From Terriglobia bacterium (GTDB lineage Bacteria; Acidobacteriota; Terriglobia; Terriglobales; Acidobacteriaceae): a stretch of DNA of 64,000 bases. This document shows positions 24,250-32,343 of this stretch, one piece after another. The DNA lies in the NCBI GenBank assembly GCA_020073665.1, contig JAIQEU010000013.1, positions 62,001-126,000 of the forward strand, read 5' to 3'. The notes under the pieces are model-generated. The model was not told the origin of the DNA. It did not search any database and saw only the letters and a list, made by a program, of their open reading frames with translations. The translations under genes were made by a program, and so were the position numbers. Numbering within the stretch: the first letter of the stretch is position 1; each line of letters opens with the position of its first letter.

Positions 24250-26214
24250 ATGTTCTCGTCCTTCTTTCGCCGGGTTTCTCTGCTGCTGATTGCGGGTAGT
24301 TCGCTCTTCGCGCACGCCGCGCCGCCGAATATCGTTCTGATCACGCTGGACACGACCCGGGCTGACCGCATGGGCTTCCTGGGCTCCGAGCGGGGGCTCA
24401 CTCCGAACCTGGATGGGCTGGCGCGGGAGGCGGCGGTGTTCACGCACGCCTACTCGCAGGTGCCGCTCACGACCGCTTCTCACGCGACTATATTGACGGG
24501 GACCTATCCGCAATTCCACCAGGTGAATGATGCGGGGGTGGCGCTGGCGAAATCGGCGCCCTATGCGCCGGCGATTTTGCGCGGGGCGGGGTACCAGACG
24601 GCGGCGTTTGTGGGGGCGGTGATTCTGGATCCGACGGCGGGGGCTCCGGGATTTGGGCGGGGATTTGATACCTACGATGCCGGGTTCCGGGCGCGCAATG
24701 CGGGCGAGAGCCGCTACTCGACTTTGGAGCGGCGCGGCGGTGAAGTGGTGGCGCACGCCCTGGCGTGGATTGGCAAGCATCCGCGGGGACCGTTTTTCGT
24801 GTGGATTCATCTGTACGACCCGCACGCGCCCTACGATTCGCCGGAACCGTTCAAGAGCAAGTATGCGGATGCCTACGATGGCGAGATCGCGTATGTGGAT
24901 TCAGTCGTCGGCAAATTGCTGGAGCAGTTGCGGACGAAAAAGCTCTACGACGGAGCCTTGATCGCGGTGATGGCGGACCACGGCGAGGCGCTGGGAGAGC
25001 ATGGGGAACACGGTCACGGAATTTTTCTGTATGACCCGACGATTCGGGTGCCGCTGGTGGTGAAGCTGCCGGGGGCGCACGCTGCCGGAGAGCGCGTGGA
25101 CGCGCGGGTCGGGCTGGTGGACGTTTTACCGACGCTGCTGCAGGCGGCGGGGGTCGCGGCGCCGAAGAGCGTGCAAGGAGAATCTCTGCTGAGCGTGATG
25201 AAAGCCTCGGGCGCGCCGGCCGCGGATGAAGCTACGGCGCCGGCGGAGCGTCCGGCATACGCGGAGACGGATTACCCGCAGCGGGCTTTCGGGTGGAGCC
25301 GGTTGCGGGCGCTGCGCAGCGGCAAGTATCTGTTCATCGCGGCGCCGAGGGTGGAGTTGTATGACCAGGCGACCGATCCCGGAGAGGAACACAATCTCGC
25401 GTCCTCCACGAGCGCGGTGGCGGGCACGCTGGCATCCCAGCTCGACACGTTCCGGCAGCAGACCAGCAGCAAGCTGGCGGCACCGAATTCGAGCCTCAGC
25501 CCACAGCAGGAAGCGAAGTTGCGGGCGCTGGGGTATGTGGCGGGGGGTGGCGAGAATAAAGGTGGCGGAGCGGAAACGGCGGGAGCGGATCCCAAGGACA
25601 AGATTGAAATCGCCAACCTGATGGCCGAGGCAAATTTTCTGGTGGAAGAGGACAAGTACCAGCAGGCGATTCCGATGTTGCAAAAGGTGGTGGCGAAGGA
25701 TCCCGGCGTAGCTGCCGCGTATACGGCGTTGGGCTCGGCCTGGACTGCGCTGGGGAAATATGCGCAGGCTACGGCGGCGCTGCGCAAGGCGGTGGAGTTG
25801 CGCCCGGAGTCGGTGATGGCGCATTACGAACTGGGCATGGCGCTGTTTCAGACCGGGGAGTTGAAGGCGGCAGCGCCGGAGTTTGAGGCAGCGGTCGCGG
25901 GGTCTCCGGAGTCGGCGGACATGCATTACTCGCTGGCCAGCGTTTACGTTCGCATCAATCGCCTGGCGGATGCGCAGAAGGAGTTGGAGGCGTCGCTTCG
26001 CCTGAAGCCGTCGTTTTATCAGGCGAACCTGATGCTGGGACAGATTTTTGTGGTGGAGAAAAATCCCACCGCAGCGCTGCCTTATCTGCAGAGAGCCGCC
26101 AAGGCTCAACCGGATTCTGGGGACGCGCACGGACTGCTGGCCCAGGCTTACCTGCTATTGGGACAGCAGGAGAACGCGCAGCGCGAGCTGGGGCTGGCCA
26201 AACGCGGGCACTAG
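24250..26214 (+). CDS. Exported sulfatase/phosphatase-superfamily enzyme with C-terminal TPRs
   Basis: A signal peptide (residues 1-22) precedes a sulfatase fold: NIVLITLDTTRADRMGF (metal Asp pair), LTPNLDGLAREAAVFTHAYS, VWIHLYDPHAPY, and VMADHGEALGEHGEHGHG (metal Asp/His). The C-terminal 180 residues form about five TPR units, for example AAAYTALGSAWTALGKYAQATAALRKAVELRP. In the nucleophile position it reads VPLTTASHATILTG: the formylglycine Cys/Ser of CxPSR is replaced by Thr, so it is unlikely to be a type I sulfatase and more like Thr-nucleophile members of the alkaline-phosphatase superfamily. ATG 24250 fits the signal peptide; the frame is open from 24145. Confidence 0.85.
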   Translation: MFSSFFRRVSLLLIAGSSLFAHAAPPNIVLITLDTTRADRMGFLGSERGLTPNLDGLAREAAVFTHAYSQVPLTTASHATILTGTYPQFHQVNDAGVALAKSAPYAPAILRGAGYQTAAFVGAVILDPTAGAPGFGRGFDTYDAGFRARNAGESRYSTLERRGGEVVAHALAWIGKHPRGPFFVWIHLYDPHAPYDSPEPFKSKYADAYDGEIAYVDSVVGKLLEQLRTKKLYDGALIAVMADHGEALGEHGEHGHGIFLYDPTIRVPLVVKLPGAHAAGERVDARVGLVDVLPTLLQAAGVAAPKSVQGESLLSVMKASGAPAADEATAPAERPAYAETDYPQRAFGWSRLRALRSGKYLFIAAPRVELYDQATDPGEEHNLASSTSAVAGTLASQLDTFRQQTSSKLAAPNSSLSPQQEAKLRALGYVAGGGENKGGGAETAGADPKDKIEIANLMAEANFLVEEDKYQQAIPMLQKVVAKDPGVAAAYTALGSAWTALGKYAQATAALRKAVELRPESVMAHYELGMALFQTGELKAAAPEFEAAVAGSPESADMHYSLASVYVRINRLADAQKELEASLRLKPSFYQANLMLGQIFVVEKNPTAALPYLQRAAKAQPDSGDAHGLLAQAYLLLGQQENAQRELGLAKRGH

Positions 26215-26234
26215 TCGTGGGTCGTTAGTCAAAA
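26214..26234. repeat. Heptanucleotide array after the sulfatase-like gene
   Basis: GTCGTGG, GTCGTTA and GTCAAAA follow one another; the first G is the last base of the TAG stop. The same unit follows parB. Confidence 0.65.
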
Positions 26235-26333
26235 TCAAGAACAAAGTCTTAAACGCAGAGGACGCCGAGGGTTCTGATTTTCTGAATTCTCGGGGGCTCG
26301 GCGATCCTGGCGGTTCCAGGCTCGGAGTTTGGC

Positions 26334-26354
26334 CAACGACTAGCGACTAACGAC
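26334..26354. repeat. Heptanucleotide array after BNR gene 2
   Basis: CAACGAC, TAGCGAC and TAACGAC are three heptads; on the minus strand they read GTCGTTA, GTCGCTA, GTCGTTG. They lie downstream of the terminator of BNR gene 2. Confidence 0.65.
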
Positions 26355-26358
26355 CGAA

Positions 26359-26389
26359 ATAAAAAGCCCACTGGCCGAAGCCAGTGGGC
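26359..26389 (-). terminator. Terminator of BNR gene 2
   Basis: On the minus strand GCCCACTGGC and GCCAGTGGGC form a 10-bp perfect stem with a 4-nt loop, followed by TTTTTATTT. Confidence 0.9.
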
Positions 26390-26429
26390 GGTTAGTCAGG
26401 CGAGTGATCCGGAGATCACCGGCTGAAAT

Positions 26430-27884
26430 TTACGGAGTCTGGGCGCCGCCAACTTCGCACTGGCAGGTGCCGGTGCGGGTATCGCACCAGTTAGCGTAAA
26501 TCGCATGGCCGTCCCACACGTGGGTTCTGTAGTCGCCAAAGAAGCCGCCACCGAAGCCGTCGTTATTCGGATTCGACTTGGTGGAGCTGAGTGCGTGGGA
26601 AGCGCCAAAGCTCGCGGGGTTGCTGGTGATCGCGAGGAAGGGCTGATAGCTGAGGTTGGTGGCATCGTTGCGACGGTCGAGCCAGGTGGCTGCGATTTTG
26701 CCGTTGCTGGCCAGGTTGATCCAGGGGAAGAACTCGTCGTTCTTCGCGTTGGTGACCCGGACGGGGGCGCCGAAGGTGGAGCCGCCGTTGGTGGAGGTTG
26801 CCACTTCCACCTGCATCTGGGTGCCGGTCCAGTTGTAGAAGATGACGTAGACCTTTGCGGTTGCACCGCTACCTGAGACCGCGTTCGACGGAATGTTGCT
26901 GACGCGCTCAAAGGTGTTGGGCAAGCAACCGTAGAATGCACCGCAGCTGTCAGGCACCATGGTGATGGTGGCGACGGTCACAGGCGCGCTCCAGGTGGTT
27001 CCGCCATCGGTGGACTTGGAAAGAAGAATCGGAGTCTTGGTGCTACCGCAGTCGCCGGTGGGGCCGTTGGCTGGGCAACGAATCCAGGATAGATACACGG
27101 TGCCATCGGCGCCGATGGCCAGGTCGCTGAACTGATCCACAGCGGTGGGGTAGTGCTGCAGTGCGTCCGCCGCTACGCTGGCCCAGGTGTGACCGCCGTC
27201 GGTGGAGTGCGAAACCCAGATCTGGCTGTTGCTGCTGGAGTCAAACTGGGTGGAGGAAATGTAGATGGTGTTTTTCCTTGAGCTTTTGGTGGTGTCAATT
27301 TCCATCCACGGCTTGTCAGCGGTGTAGCCCAATTGCGCGCCGATAACCTTGATGGGGCTGCCCCAGTGGGAGCCGTTGTCGGTAGAGATGAAAGCAACGA
27401 TCTGGCCGCTTTGAATGCCGCCGGCATAGGCCACGTTGTTCAAGTCATAGCCGGTCACCGGATCGCCTTCGCCGCCGCTGCCGGGCGAGCAAACGCGAGT
27501 CCAGGTGCTGCCGCCGTCGCTGCTGGCGTAGTAACCCTGAACGTTGCCGCAGTTGTAATCGTTGGCGCCGGTCAGGAGCTGCATGGCGTTCTTGGGATTG
27601 GCCGCGAAGGGATGTTCGTTGGAAGGAGCGGAACCGCCTTCGGCTGCGTCCACGTTGGGAAATGCGCACGGCGCCGGGGTGCAGGTGAGGTCGGGGACGT
27701 GTTGATTCGCGCCAGTGGCCGGCACGTAGTGCAGGCGGCCTTCTTTAAAAGCTCTTGCTGCCAACAGTCCACCCGAGAGTGGACTCTTTTCCAATCTCTG
27801 CTGCGCGTTCAACACTGGTGTCAGCAACAGGGTCAGTGTGAGCGCGAAAATGAAGCACCAAGCTACGCGAGAAATTCTGCTCAA
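26430..27884 (-). CDS. Secreted sialidase-like protein with BNR/Asp-box repeats (2)
   Basis: A paralogue of the gene at 22378-23742. The signal peptide (SRISRVAWCFIFALTLTLLLTPVLNA) leads into Asp-box motifs: SSDGGSTWTR, STDNGSHWG, STDGGHTWAS, STDGGTTWS and STNGGSTFG. The C-terminus has FGDYRTHVWDGHAIYANWCDTRTGTCQCEVGG, with paired cysteines. No enzymatic signature is evident. The TTG at 27884 is selected because GGAGG sits 5 nt upstream and the signal peptide begins there; the frame is open to 27944. Promoter and terminator are both clear. Confidence 0.8.
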   Translation of the reverse strand: MSRISRVAWCFIFALTLTLLLTPVLNAQQRLEKSPLSGGLLAARAFKEGRLHYVPATGANQHVPDLTCTPAPCAFPNVDAAEGGSAPSNEHPFAANPKNAMQLLTGANDYNCGNVQGYYASSDGGSTWTRVCSPGSGGEGDPVTGYDLNNVAYAGGIQSGQIVAFISTDNGSHWGSPIKVIGAQLGYTADKPWMEIDTTKSSRKNTIYISSTQFDSSSNSQIWVSHSTDGGHTWASVAADALQHYPTAVDQFSDLAIGADGTVYLSWIRCPANGPTGDCGSTKTPILLSKSTDGGTTWSAPVTVATITMVPDSCGAFYGCLPNTFERVSNIPSNAVSGSGATAKVYVIFYNWTGTQMQVEVATSTNGGSTFGAPVRVTNAKNDEFFPWINLASNGKIAATWLDRRNDATNLSYQPFLAITSNPASFGASHALSSTKSNPNNDGFGGGFFGDYRTHVWDGHAIYANWCDTRTGTCQCEVGGAQTP

Positions 27885-28003
27885 GTTAGCCTCCAAAGCT
27901 AGTTCTTTTTTTTCTGGATGATTGCAGAGCTGGTGCCTGGGCACGAGGACGGAGAGTGCGGTGTCTATTCACCAGGGCGAGTCCAGAAACTAGCGTGGGG
28001 CGC

Positions 28004-28033
28004 ACTCTACCGCCGTGTCTTGCTGCATGTCAA
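28004..28033 (-). promoter_or_regulatory. Sigma-70-type promoter of BNR gene 2
   Basis: On the minus strand TTGACA (28033-28028) and TAGAGT (28009-28004) are spaced by 18 bp, as in the promoter of BNR gene 1. It implies a leader of about 115 nt. The rest of 27885-28500 has no feature I can support. Confidence 0.65.
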
Positions 28034-28500
28034 CCTGAAAGAAAATGCATAGGGGCCGTTAGACTCTGGAAGCTAGTGCCCAAGGAAAGGCAGGCCGGGG
28101 GCGGGTTTGGGCACAAATCCAAGACTCGGTTTTCCAGTGTGCCGGGTGTACATGGGGCGAACCAGAAGTGCGCAGCGCCGAGTCGAGATGGCCGGTGGCG
28201 CTCGCTTCGGCGGTGTGTGAAATCAGGCTGTGGCAGGTTGGCGGGAATACATGAGTGGGCGGCCTTTGCGATCGCCCTTTTTCCTGGCAGGGGAATTCTT
28301 TCGAAGCGAATCACCGAAAGCATGAATCAAAGTCGTCAAGAGGTGGGATGAAACCAAGGGAAAAAGGCCGAAACGGGAGCTGATCTTGCGAGTTTTGAGT
28401 TAAGAGAACTAGTGGAGTGGGAGCACGGGTTGCCGGCGGAACCCTTCGGCTTCGCTCGGGCAGGCGGCAGGCGCTGCCATAACTTAAGGACGGGTTAGCC

Positions 28501-29391
28501 ATGCGACATGCGATTTTGGGAGCGGGGGGTGTAGGCGGACTGGTCGGGGCAGCGCTGGCACATGAAGGTGACGACGTCACCCTGGTGCTGCGGCCGGAGA
28601 CGATCGCGGAGCATCCGGGGACGCTGGCGCTGGAGAGTCCGTTCGGAAAATTCAGCGTGCCGGTGAAGCGGGTGACAGCGGTCGCGGAATATTTCGACGT
28701 GTTGTGGATTGCGGTGAAGGCCACTCAGCTCGAAGCTGCGCTGAGACTGGTCACCAACAATAATAAGGATCAGCCGGGCGCGGTCGTGCCGCTGCTGAAT
28801 GGCGTGGACCACATGGCACGGTTGCGCGCGCGCTTCGGCGAAGAACGGGTGATCGCGGCGGCGATCCGGGTGGAGTCGGAGCGAGTAGGGCCGGGAAAGA
28901 TCGAGCACCGGTCTCCGTTTGTGCGGTTGAGCATTGCGTCCGCGGGCCGGGCGCGGTTGCAGAGCGCGGTGGAGAAGCTGGCGAAGTTCGGATTTACTTG
29001 CCAGTTCGAGGATAACGAGGCGACGTTGCTGTGGAGCAAGCTGGTCTTCCTGGGTCCGTTTGCGTTGGCGACTACGGCGGCGGGCATGACCAAAGGTGAG
29101 GTGGCGAGCGAGCCCGCGTGGCGGCGCCGGTTGGAATCTTCGGTGCGGGAAGCCTGCGCAGTGGCGGTGGCCAGCGGGGCGAAGGTGGATCCGGCATGGG
29201 TGATGACATTCTTCGACGGACTTCCGGCGGGGATGCGCAGCTCTATGCAAAAGGATGTGGCCGCGGGAAACGAGCCCGAGCTGGACGCGATTGCGGGGCC
29301 GATCCTGCGCGGAGCGGAAGCCCACGGGCTCGAGGTGGCGGTAACGCGGGAACTGGTGGGCATGATCGGGAAGCAGACTTCGGCGGCGTAA
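28501..29391 (+). CDS. Ketopantoate reductase-family oxidoreductase (PanE/ApbA)
   Basis: The N-terminus MRHAILGAGGVGGLVGAALAHEGDDVTLVLRPE is the NAD(P)H-binding Rossmann motif of 2-dehydropantoate 2-reductase. The family blocks VLWIAVKATQLEAALRL and VVPLLNGVDHMARLRARFG follow, and the C-terminal helical domain contains the conserved SSMQKDVAAGNEPELDAIAGPILR. In the pantothenate pathway the enzyme reduces ketopantoate to pantoate, but many paralogues act on other keto acids, so the substrate is uncertain and no pan genes are near. ATG 28501 is used. It converges with the Smr-like gene. Confidence 0.85.
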   Translation: MRHAILGAGGVGGLVGAALAHEGDDVTLVLRPETIAEHPGTLALESPFGKFSVPVKRVTAVAEYFDVLWIAVKATQLEAALRLVTNNNKDQPGAVVPLLNGVDHMARLRARFGEERVIAAAIRVESERVGPGKIEHRSPFVRLSIASAGRARLQSAVEKLAKFGFTCQFEDNEATLLWSKLVFLGPFALATTAAGMTKGEVASEPAWRRRLESSVREACAVAVASGAKVDPAWVMTFFDGLPAGMRSSMQKDVAAGNEPELDAIAGPILRGAEAHGLEVAVTRELVGMIGKQTSAA

Positions 29392-29404
29392 TGCCGGAGA
29401 TTGG

Positions 29405-29791
29405 CTATTTAAAGATGCGGGAAGTATCGCGATGGAACTCGACAATGGTGATGCCCTGGTTGTGGCGGTCGAGGTCGGAGTCGGAGTCATCTTGCAGCCA
29501 CGGGTAGCGCTGGCGCAAGTCCTGGGTACGAGCGTCGAAGATACTCCAGTTTTCTCCGAAGATGACCAGCTTGATCTTGTCTTCCTTCTCCCATTGTTGT
29601 AGCAATTCACGCAACGCAGTTCGTAACGCGCCGCCGCGACCCGTTGACCCGTAACCATGAACGATCTTCACCAACGGGCCTTTCTGCCGGGGAGAAGAAA
29701 TGAATTCGAGCAGGCGGCGCCTGGCCTGTTCAATAGTTGGCATGTCGAACTTGAGGTTGAGAACCGGCAGTTGGGGCGCGGCTGGCGACAT
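29405..29791 (-). CDS. Smr-domain protein
   Basis: The product is 128 residues. LKFDMPTIEQARRRLLEFI and VKIVHGYGSTGRGGALRTALRELL match the Smr (small MutS-related) nuclease-like domain, whose HGxGxGxLR motif is present with extra residues. Smr domains cut branched DNA or RNA, or act in ribosome rescue. The acidic/basic C-terminal tail is not typical. ATG 29791 is used. Confidence 0.7.
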   Translation of the reverse strand: MSPAAPQLPVLNLKFDMPTIEQARRRLLEFISSPRQKGPLVKIVHGYGSTGRGGALRTALRELLQQWEKEDKIKLVIFGENWSIFDARTQDLRQRYPWLQDDSDSDLDRHNQGITIVEFHRDTSRIFK

Positions 29792-29892
29792 GGGGAAAGT
29801 CTATCGTGACCAGGAAAAAACGAGGTTTTCCCGCGAGGCCGCACCGGGCTGGGTTCTGGACGCCGGTGGTTTTATGCGCAGGTGTATGGCGG

Positions 29893-30201
29893 CTACTTGC
29901 GCGAGCCGCCGCCAAAGGTGGCAAGCCGTCGCTTCTGGAAGTCGGTGACATCCAGGTCATCGGCTTCGAGGGCGGCCTCCTCTTCCTCCCATTCCTTGGC
30001 CTCGGTAGTGGCCAGTTTCTTCAGCAATTCTTGCGCGCACTTGGCACAGCAGAAACCTTTGAGGTACTGCCGTTGCCCGTTCTCTTCCTCGACGCAGTGC
30101 TCGTAAGTAAAGATGGGCGGCAGCGTGACGCACAAGCTGCACGCTTCCGGAGCGTTGAAATACAGGGGATCGAAGGTTGCGAAGAATACGCTGTCGTTCA
30201 C
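29893..30201 (-). CDS. Small cysteine-rich hypothetical protein
   Basis: This 102-residue product has CSLC at about residues 21-24 and CCAKC at 50-54, plus Cys and His between (YEHC), which together could bind a zinc ion. A Glu-rich helix follows (AKEWEEEEAALEADD). There is no signal peptide. The start is GTG 30201 with GAGGTG 4 nt upstream. Family unknown. Confidence 0.6.
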   Translation of the reverse strand: MNDSVFFATFDPLYFNAPEACSLCVTLPPIFTYEHCVEEENGQRQYLKGFCCAKCAQELLKKLATTEAKEWEEEEAALEADDLDVTDFQKRRLATFGGGSRK

Positions 30202-30478
30202 GGTACACCTCGCCGCTGCCCCTATACTGGAGCACAGTCGGGATTGCTTGCCGTGACTGGCGTCACGTAGAGATGTGCGAGCAGGACGCTAATTCCACGT
30301 CCGATAAGAGACTCCCGATTGCAGCATGGGCAGGGCGAACCAACCGTGGAAAGAACCACGTTAGTAATAGTGGAATGAGCTGCCCTTCCAGGGACGGAGA
30401 TCGTAGGCCTGTTGGGCCGAACCGGGGCTTCCAACCCCCAGCAAGTGGAATTTGATCCCATGGGCGGAGGCCAGGGGT

Positions 30479-31561
30479 TCAATGACCCATTACGAAGTGA
30501 AGAATTGTGCCCTTGGGCCCGACCACCAGAGCATTACCCGTCTTATCAATAGCCAGCGCATTCAGGTTCAGCTCCCAGGACTTTGTCCACATCCTCCTTT
30601 GTATGTCGTCGCTGTAACCGGCGCGGGTAGTGCCTACGGCCAGGATGCTGGAGCTCCGCTTCGGCAGGAATGCCACGGCCGAGAAATACGACTGGGGTGA
30701 AATCGGGGAGATTTTCCAGGTCTGGCCGCCGTCGGCGGTGAAGGCCAGGTTGGCGCCACCCTGGTCGGGGTGTTGGTAGTCTCCGCCGGCGATGGCTCCG
30801 TGCTTGGGATCACGAAAATCGATGGAGAAAATTCCGGAGGAGTCGTTGCCTTGCACGATCGGAGTATTGGCGACCGTCCAGGTTCTGCCGCGATTGGTGG
30901 AGTGAAAGACGCGCGCGACTTTTCCTCCGGTGGCAAACCAGACGTTGCTCTTGCCCGCAACCGCAATGCAGGTTCCGCTGGCGGCAAACGCGCCTTCGCC
31001 GTCGATGGCGGCAGGCAGCACTTCCGGCGGTATACGCTTCCAGTTCTTACCGCCGTCCTCGGTCGTGATCAAAACAAACTTCGGCCCTTGGGCACGCTCA
31101 TACCTTGCCGTGCCCTGGGTGATCTGCGCCGGATCACGCACCGTCGGATCGCCGAGTGCGATGCCGTGGTCGCGGTCCCAAAAGGCCATGCAATCGAAGA
31201 ATCCCTTAGGATCGCGGTTGGTGAACTGCAGCATCCAGTGCACGCCGCGGTCGGTGGTTTTGTAGATACGCGATTGCTCTCCCGGGCCGGCGGCGAGTAG
31301 ATAGGCCAGGTCAGCGCTGAAGGCTTCGACATCGCGGAAGTCGAGAGACTCCGCGCCGGGGACCTGGGCAGCCTGCCAAGTGGTTCCTCCGTCGAGGGTA
31401 CGTAGGTACGTGCCGTGGGTACCGCTGGCCCAGGCGATTCCCGGTGCGGGCGCGCTCACCCCACGCAGGTTCTCGGCCGTGTTGCTCGTCTGGGCGACGT
31501 AGTCTTGGGCGGAGCAGAGAGCAGCTATAAGAAGGAAGACCAGGAACCATGGGGAACGCAT
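30479..31561 (-). CDS. Exported YCF48/BNR-like beta-propeller protein
   Basis: A signal peptide (MRSPWFLVFLLIAALCSAQ) precedes Asp-box/YCF48-type blades: LDGGTTWQAAQVPG, TTDRGVHWMLQ, TEDGGKNWKRI, STNRGRTWTVA and TADGGQTWKIS. It resembles the HCF136/YCF48 assembly-factor family and secreted oxidoreductase-annotated propellers in Acidobacteria; no active site is apparent. ATG 31561 is chosen for the signal peptide (ATG/other starts lie upstream to 31597). Confidence 0.8.
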   Translation of the reverse strand: MRSPWFLVFLLIAALCSAQDYVAQTSNTAENLRGVSAPAPGIAWASGTHGTYLRTLDGGTTWQAAQVPGAESLDFRDVEAFSADLAYLLAAGPGEQSRIYKTTDRGVHWMLQFTNRDPKGFFDCMAFWDRDHGIALGDPTVRDPAQITQGTARYERAQGPKFVLITTEDGGKNWKRIPPEVLPAAIDGEGAFAASGTCIAVAGKSNVWFATGGKVARVFHSTNRGRTWTVANTPIVQGNDSSGIFSIDFRDPKHGAIAGGDYQHPDQGGANLAFTADGGQTWKISPISPQSYFSAVAFLPKRSSSILAVGTTRAGYSDDIQRRMWTKSWELNLNALAIDKTGNALVVGPKGTILHFVMGH

Positions 31562-31741
31562 GCCTTGATTTTGGCACAACCACAGTCTTCCGCCCATTTC
31601 GAATGGGGGCCATGGTGCACGCTAAGTCCTTGTGTCTGCTGGTCATCGGCCGCCCATGTGGGCTTGGTCTTTGGTGACGTTCTCATCGTGGCCGGGGATT
31701 GCTACCGTCACAAGTCAGGGAAGAAAGGCCCGGCTACGATC

Positions 31742-32125
31742 ATGGCGACGTCTTCATTCAAGCTCAAGATCCTCTATGGCGAGGGCGATGCGGAAGTACT
31801 GGCTGCACAAGCGGTTTCCATCCAGAAGGCGGGTCACCAGGTAGAAACCGCGGTAGGCCGCAAGGGCGTGGAAGAAGCCATGCGCCAGAAAGCTTTCGAT
31901 CTGGTTGTCCTCGGGCCGACGTTGACTCGGGACGACCGGCATCATCTTCCCTACATGGTGAAGAAGAACCATGCCGGCACTCGGGTTCTGGTCATGCACT
32001 GCGATGGAGAACGGCATCCCCAGGTGGACGCGACCATCGACACCGGGAGCAGCATGGATGTTCTGATCCAGAAGATCACGTCGGCGTTCGCCCCGAAGGC
32101 TGCTGCAGCGGCTGCGGGAAAGTAA
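31742..32125 (+). CDS. Receiver-like protein lacking the phosphoacceptor Asp
   Basis: A 127-residue product, MATSSFKLKILYGEGDAEVLAAQAVSIQKAGH, with the alternating strand/helix pattern of a CheY-like domain and an alanine-rich tail (AAAAAAGK). The beta-3 end reads FDLVVLGPTLTRDD: the phosphoacceptor Asp position is Gly, so classical phosphorylation is unlikely. It is probably a stand-alone regulatory or adaptor module. ATG 31742 is preferred; the upstream frame to 31415 overlaps the divergent propeller gene. Confidence 0.65.
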   Translation: MATSSFKLKILYGEGDAEVLAAQAVSIQKAGHQVETAVGRKGVEEAMRQKAFDLVVLGPTLTRDDRHHLPYMVKKNHAGTRVLVMHCDGERHPQVDATIDTGSSMDVLIQKITSAFAPKAAAAAAGK

Positions 32126-32192
32126 AAGTACACGTTTAGCAACGCTAACTGCAGGCCGATCGCCCTGTGCCACCTCGCTCGAGCTGTACCGC

Positions 32193-32230
32193 GAATTCAT
32201 TCCACTTCGCGCCGTGCCGAAGTGGAATTC
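32193..32230. other. Inverted repeat between the receiver-like gene and the DUF5916 gene
   Basis: CCACTTCG (32202-32209) and CGAAGTGG (32218-32225) are perfect 8-bp arms, flanked by GAATTC on both sides. There is no T-run, so it may be an operator or a weak terminator. Confidence 0.45.
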
Positions 32231-32343
32231 CAATAACCGAACACCCGTAGAATAGTTTTCTCCGCTTTGGTTTATGGTGTATCTTCCATTTCGACTCTGT
32301 GGGGGCAGAGTACGCCAAGGGGAGGCATTGCGGTCGCAACCAG

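Noticed and set aside
27956-28351. 131-residue plus-strand frame in the gap upstream of panE
   Set aside because: It overlaps the promoter of BNR gene 2, has no ribosome site, and its sequence has no recognisable protein pattern.
32193-32230. Rho-independent terminator after the receiver-like gene
   Set aside because: The stem is good but no T-run follows on either strand; kept only as an inverted repeat.
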